From the NCBI GenBank assembly GCA_028285265.1, contig JANQPX010000065.1, positions 124,001-188,000 of the forward strand: a stretch of 64,000 nucleotides of DNA, in the 5' to 3' direction. Positions within the stretch are counted from its first letter, which is position 1; each line of letters begins with the position of its first letter. Source of the stretch: Geminicoccaceae bacterium (GTDB lineage Bacteria > Pseudomonadota > Alphaproteobacteria > Geminicoccales > Geminicoccaceae). Shown one piece after another: positions 60,616-64,000 of this stretch. A program made the translations under genes and the position numbers. A model generated the notes under the pieces. It ran no database searches and was not told where the DNA came from. It worked only from the letters and a program-made list of their open reading frames with translations.

Positions 60616-61836
60616 CTAAGCGATGAGATCACGTAGTCCTGGCAGCGCGCCTCCGGTCGGGAAGATGCCTTTCAGGATTTCCGCGGGCATCTCGAACTGA
60701 TCTTGCAAGACCCCCTTTAAGACAGAGCGTAGATCAATCGTCGGCTTCAGATCCCTTTGATCGAGCAAGTCTGTCGATCGCAGCCCTGGCCAGTCAGCAA
60801 TGATGCGACCACCATTCACCGCGCCACCGACGAGAATGGCAATCGTGCCATTCCCATGATCGGTACCGCCCGTACCATTGATCGCTGCGGTGCGACCGAA
60901 TTCCGTAACAAAGGCGACCACCGTGTCCCGCCAGACTGGGCCGAGCCCCACTTTGAGCGTTGCAATCCCCTCGTCGAGCTGGCGAAGCAGTCTCGCCAAG
61001 CGGCCCGATGTCGGATTCTCACGCGCATGGGTATCCCACCCATCGGACGAGATTGCTGCGATTCGTGGACCTTCCGGGTCTGCAAGGAAGCGCGCGGCAG
61101 CTGCCATTTCTCTATTGAAGAGGCTCAATGGGGGCGTGCCGGCACCGTTACCTGCGGTTTCGTCTAGATCCAGGGCTGCTTCCATCGCTGCGGCAAGGTC
61201 GTCATCCAGCGCTTGATAAAGCTTCAGAACCCTAGCTGATGTATCTTCATTAGCTTCAGGGAAGCGGCTCTCCTGCCAGGAAAGCGTCTTTGCGGGGCCA
61301 CGCATGATCAATGGGGCCGTTGGACCGATCGACAATCCCTGAAGTGGCTTGATTTGGCCCGCGGAAGGCATCCCGTGAACCGCACGATTCAGCCAGCCAT
61401 CATGACCTCCGGGGCCTCCGAGACCCGTCTCCAAGACATCCTGGCCATCAAAATGAGACCTATCGCGATAGGGCGTCGCTACCGCATGGATGATAAGTGC
61501 TTCATCGGCCGCATAGAGGTTGGCCAAATTGCTGAGATGACGATTTAGGGCAAAGAAGCCATCAAGCATGATAATGGCGTCGCCTTGGAGAGAGAACGCT
61601 TGCCTTAATCGTTCGTAGTTCGGATCGCCAACAGGCGGCACAGCAGCTAGGCCATCGAGTGCGCCCCTTAAAACAACGCAGAGAAAACGCGGATCTCGGC
61701 TACTCAGCGAAACGGCAGTTTTCGGCATCATCGCCCAAGCCGCGGCCAGGCTACCGGCGCCTATGAGTCGACGGCGTGATAAGGTTGCATCCCGGCATTC
61801 AAAAGTTGGGCTTGTTTTGTCTGCTGCCCGAACCAT
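60616..61836 (-). CDS. DUF1501 domain-containing protein (Tat-exported)
   Basis: 406 residues. A Tat-like signal SRRRLIGAGSLAAAW lies near residues 20-34. The family landmarks are present: FLCVVLRGALDGLAAVPPVG, FFALNRHLSNLANLY, SHFDGQDVLETG, ISSDGWDTHARENPTSG and VVAFVTEFGRTAAINGTGGT followed by DHGNG. The fold is related to sulfatases/alkaline phosphatases, but activity is unknown. It begins two bases after the end of the DUF1800 gene, the usual pairing. Confidence 0.92.
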   Translation of the reverse strand: MVRAADKTSPTFECRDATLSRRRLIGAGSLAAAWAMMPKTAVSLSSRDPRFLCVVLRGALDGLAAVPPVGDPNYERLRQAFSLQGDAIIMLDGFFALNRHLSNLANLYAADEALIIHAVATPYRDRSHFDGQDVLETGLGGPGGHDGWLNRAVHGMPSAGQIKPLQGLSIGPTAPLIMRGPAKTLSWQESRFPEANEDTSARVLKLYQALDDDLAAAMEAALDLDETAGNGAGTPPLSLFNREMAAAARFLADPEGPRIAAISSDGWDTHARENPTSGRLARLLRQLDEGIATLKVGLGPVWRDTVVAFVTEFGRTAAINGTGGTDHGNGTIAILVGGAVNGGRIIADWPGLRSTDLLDQRDLKPTIDLRSVLKGVLQDQFEMPAEILKGIFPTGGALPGLRDLIA

Positions 61837-61838
61837 GG

Positions 61839-63200
61839 TTATCTCCTCATCATTTCAGGTGCGAGCAGCATGATCTGAAAAGCTTGCTGCCTTGTTGCTG
61901 CACGCTGCATGGCGAGCGCCGTTTCGTCCGTCAACCTGTTGGCCAGCACTTGCTCGGCCACGTCCAGAGGTTCGCCTCTGGGCGCAAATCGATTGGTGAA
62001 CGCTGCAGCCCAGTCCAGCCGAGCGTTCATCTGTGCGCCGCCGAGCCAGGCGTCAGCGCGGTCTTCATAACCTTCAGGCGACGGCGGAAACCAAAGTCGA
62101 TGGCCCATGGCCGAAAGTGACTTGTTTGCAAACGGCGCCGGCATGTCGGCGTCAAAAGCTCGCAACGCAGCGGCCAGCCATTCCTGCGGCGTCCGTAGTT
62201 TTTTGTGGGATGGGGACCAGCTTAAGGGATGATCGAGCAGGGCCTCATAGACCTTGAGAAGATCGCCATTACTATCGAGAAATCTGTTTTTTAGGGCATC
62301 GACAAGCTCCTTGGGCGGATCATCGGCAACAAAATGCCGAGCTAATTTTGTGGCAATGTGTTGGGCGGTCGCGGGATGGCGTGCAAGCGCATCGCAAAGC
62401 GCGACAGCCTCCTCGTAGCCGGCGTCTTCGTAGCGCTCACCGAGAACGACTTTGGTGCCGGGCTCATGTTGATGATCAAGAAACCTATAGGTGAAAGGTT
62501 CATGCTTGGCCTTTGCACCCCGGAATGACCATCCCGTCAGGATCTTGGCCGTCTCGGTCACATCCTCCTGACTGTAGCCGCCGTTGACGCCCAGCGTGTG
62601 AAGTTCGAGGAGCTCTCTTGCAAGATTCTCGTTCAATCCTTGCTGCTTGCGTTGACCTAGCTGCGAATTCGGACCGACTGAGCGATTGTTATCGAGATAA
62701 AGGAGCATGGCCGGATGAGAGATAACCGCTCTCAGCAAGTCTGCAAAACGCCCTTTGAGATACGGGCGTATAGCTTCACGCTCGAAACTTCCGGCCACAA
62801 CCCTTATCCGCTGTTCACGCGCTGAAACTGCGAAATGATTGGCCCAAAAAGACGTCAAACGCTCCAAGAGACCGACGTCGACTTCACGAATTCTCTTCAG
62901 CCGAGCATCGATCTCAGCGCGGTAGATCGCGACCGCCGGTGATTGTTTCCGTTTCATTTCGCGACCGCCACCAGCGCTGATCAATCCGTCAGCTTTTCCT
63001 TGCCGGCGCCGCGCTTGAAATTCGTAAAACGTCTTGAGGCCAGTCTGGGTTGAGCGAAGCGTTTTTGACTCGATCTGTAGATGTTCGTCACGAAGGGCTG
63101 CTCTGAGGACGGATCGCATATCCGTTGGCAGATCTCGTGGCTGACCTGGCTTAGCACCAAGCCCGAACCGATGGAGAGCAAATGTCGGATCATTCGTCAT
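61839..63200 (-). CDS. DUF1800 domain-containing protein
   Basis: 453 residues. The family opens with LHRFGLGAKPGQP and contains FWANHFAVSAREQRIR, the ENLARELLELHTLGVNGGYS segment near residue 200, and ETAKILTGWSF. The N-terminus has no clear signal peptide, unlike its DUF1501 partner. The pair is widespread in bacteria and its role is unknown. Both genes are cotranscribed. Confidence 0.92.
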   Translation of the reverse strand: MTNDPTFALHRFGLGAKPGQPRDLPTDMRSVLRAALRDEHLQIESKTLRSTQTGLKTFYEFQARRRQGKADGLISAGGGREMKRKQSPAVAIYRAEIDARLKRIREVDVGLLERLTSFWANHFAVSAREQRIRVVAGSFEREAIRPYLKGRFADLLRAVISHPAMLLYLDNNRSVGPNSQLGQRKQQGLNENLARELLELHTLGVNGGYSQEDVTETAKILTGWSFRGAKAKHEPFTYRFLDHQHEPGTKVVLGERYEDAGYEEAVALCDALARHPATAQHIATKLARHFVADDPPKELVDALKNRFLDSNGDLLKVYEALLDHPLSWSPSHKKLRTPQEWLAAALRAFDADMPAPFANKSLSAMGHRLWFPPSPEGYEDRADAWLGGAQMNARLDWAAAFTNRFAPRGEPLDVAEQVLANRLTDETALAMQRAATRQQAFQIMLLAPEMMRR

Positions 63201-63587
63201 GACCAGGATCCCATCGCGTTCATCCAGGAGGGCTGTTCACTGCATGCTTGAATGGCCTCGCATGCCCAAAACACGGCAACTTTTGCCAGCGATTTGCTCC
63301 ACCGGGATCTTCCCAGCCTCATACCATTAACACCTCATCAAGCGCCCCTCATCCAAAAGAGCGTGGCTTCGATTGGGAGGTCAGGGTGGAAGAATTCGGA
63401 AGAAAGTGGCGATATTGAAGGGAAGAGATCGTCCGAAACAGCTTCGAGATTCGCACCATGATAGCAACGGTCTCAACAGGCTGATCGTATCATCGGCCAA
63501 TGAATGCTACGATCGACGCAAGTGCATCGACGCAAAGATAGGCGAAATTCGGTTGGCTTATTCGATGCGTCATATGTGAGACTCGAG
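63201..63587. other. 387-bp intergenic region
   Basis: Divergent promoter region between the DUF1800 gene and the secreted protein at the right edge. I see no gene or clear palindrome in it. Confidence 0.4.
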
Positions 63588-64000
63588 ATGAAGAGTAAGG
63601 CATCAAAGGGCATCGCCGGTATTGCGCTGTCGATCTTGTTGGGATTCTATACAGCCGGCACTCATGCCGCTGACTTCTGCTCGGACATCAACCATCTGAT
63701 ACAAGCAGCGCCTGGAAACTTCTCCGCAATCATTGTCGAATCAGGTGAAGGCTCAAAGGGCCGCGACATCACCCTGAAGCTCGAGGGATCCTCAGAGTGC
63801 ACAGTGCGACTGATGATCAGAAGTAAATCCTATGGCTGCACGTGGACGTTTCGGCTGGGCGACCCGCGTGCTTATGCGAGATTTGACGCGCTTGGCCAAG
63901 CGCTCCAACGCTGCATCGGTGATCGCAGCACGTTGAACCAGGACCAAAACGTCAACCATCCCGATTTCTATGATTCGCTTATGTTCTTGTTGGATACCGC
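63588..64000 (+). CDS. Secreted protein of unknown function (3' end cut by window)
   Basis: Open frame of 137 codons from the ATG at 63588 to the right edge. A Sec signal is visible (KGIAGIALSILLGFYTAG, cleaved near THAADF). The mature part contains four cysteines at spacings that suggest two disulphides (FCSDINH, SECTVRL, YGCTWTF, RCIGDR). No family recognised. It has a plausible GAGATG start context. Confidence 0.65.
   Translation, partial: MKSKASKGIAGIALSILLGFYTAGTHAADFCSDINHLIQAAPGNFSAIIVESGEGSKGRDITLKLEGSSECTVRLMIRSKSYGCTWTFRLGDPRAYARFDALGQALQRCIGDRSTLNQDQNVNHPDFYDSLMFLLDT

Overview
The window looks like a chromosomal stretch of an alphaproteobacterium. By eye the G+C is in the mid-50s. 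The gene stock is typical: many Tat-exported proteins, CUT1 sugar ABC operons, an orphan TRAP-type binding protein, a Zur/CobW zinc module, RhtB/LysE exporters, EamA transporters, SoxR with a VOC protein, and a DUF1800/DUF1501 pair. I saw no rRNA, tRNA, CRISPR array, insertion sequence or prophage. The species cannot be named from sequence alone.

Layout. 1-1208 (-) is the 5' part of a Tat-type binding protein running off the left edge. 1313-3307 (+) is an orphan sensor kinase and 3669-5657 (+) a Tat-exported PhoX-like protein. 5785-10139 (-) is a CUT1 sugar ABC operon (binding protein, two permeases, a phosphodiester-glycosidase-like protein) with no ATPase. 10333-15758 is a zinc-homeostasis neighbourhood: a DUF1826 protein, a Tat-exported SMP-30-like protein, a Tat-exported cyclase, Zur and a His-rich CobW-type GTPase, with three related AT-rich inverted-repeat sites. 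16026-18030 is a divergent MarR / multicopper oxidase pair. 18337-19125 holds a small lipoprotein and a fasciclin protein. 20154-21527 is a di-haem peroxidase behind a perfect 18-bp palindrome. 22131-25182 holds an MFS transporter and a secreted two-domain nuclease.

25441-32978 (+) is the most coherent catabolic operon: LacI regulator with two operators, binding protein, two permeases, ATPase, a mannosylglycerate-hydrolase-like GH63 enzyme, a D-lyxose/D-mannose isomerase and an acetyltransferase. The combination suggests import of a glycosyl-glycerate osmolyte, hydrolysis to mannose (or glucose) and glycerate, and conversion of mannose to fructose. 33056-36656 (-) has a LysR regulator, an unusual fusion of a shortened TAXI binding domain with an OmpA domain, and an orphan DctP-type binding protein. 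37232-47587 is a mosaic of transporters, LysR/ABM, P450, HAD, GNAT, a CmcJ/NvfI-family plus luciferase-like pair and a PRPP synthetase. 48226-50403 is a periplasmic sensor-like protein with a histidine kinase. 51364-58852 includes a lipoprotein, a Tat-exported agmatine-deiminase-like protein, SoxR with a near-canonical SoxR promoter driving a VOC protein, and two EamA transporters stop-to-stop. 58895-63200 (-) has a GntR-type regulator that has lost its DNA-binding domain, a PhyH dioxygenase and the DUF1501/DUF1800 pair. A secreted protein of unknown function runs off the right edge.

The best candidates for little-described biology are the TAXI-OmpA fusion, the EndoI-EEP fused nuclease, the glycosyl-glycerate operon, the zinc-regulated export neighbourhood and the CmcJ/LLM pair. 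All functional assignments come from recognising motifs by eye; no database search was possible.
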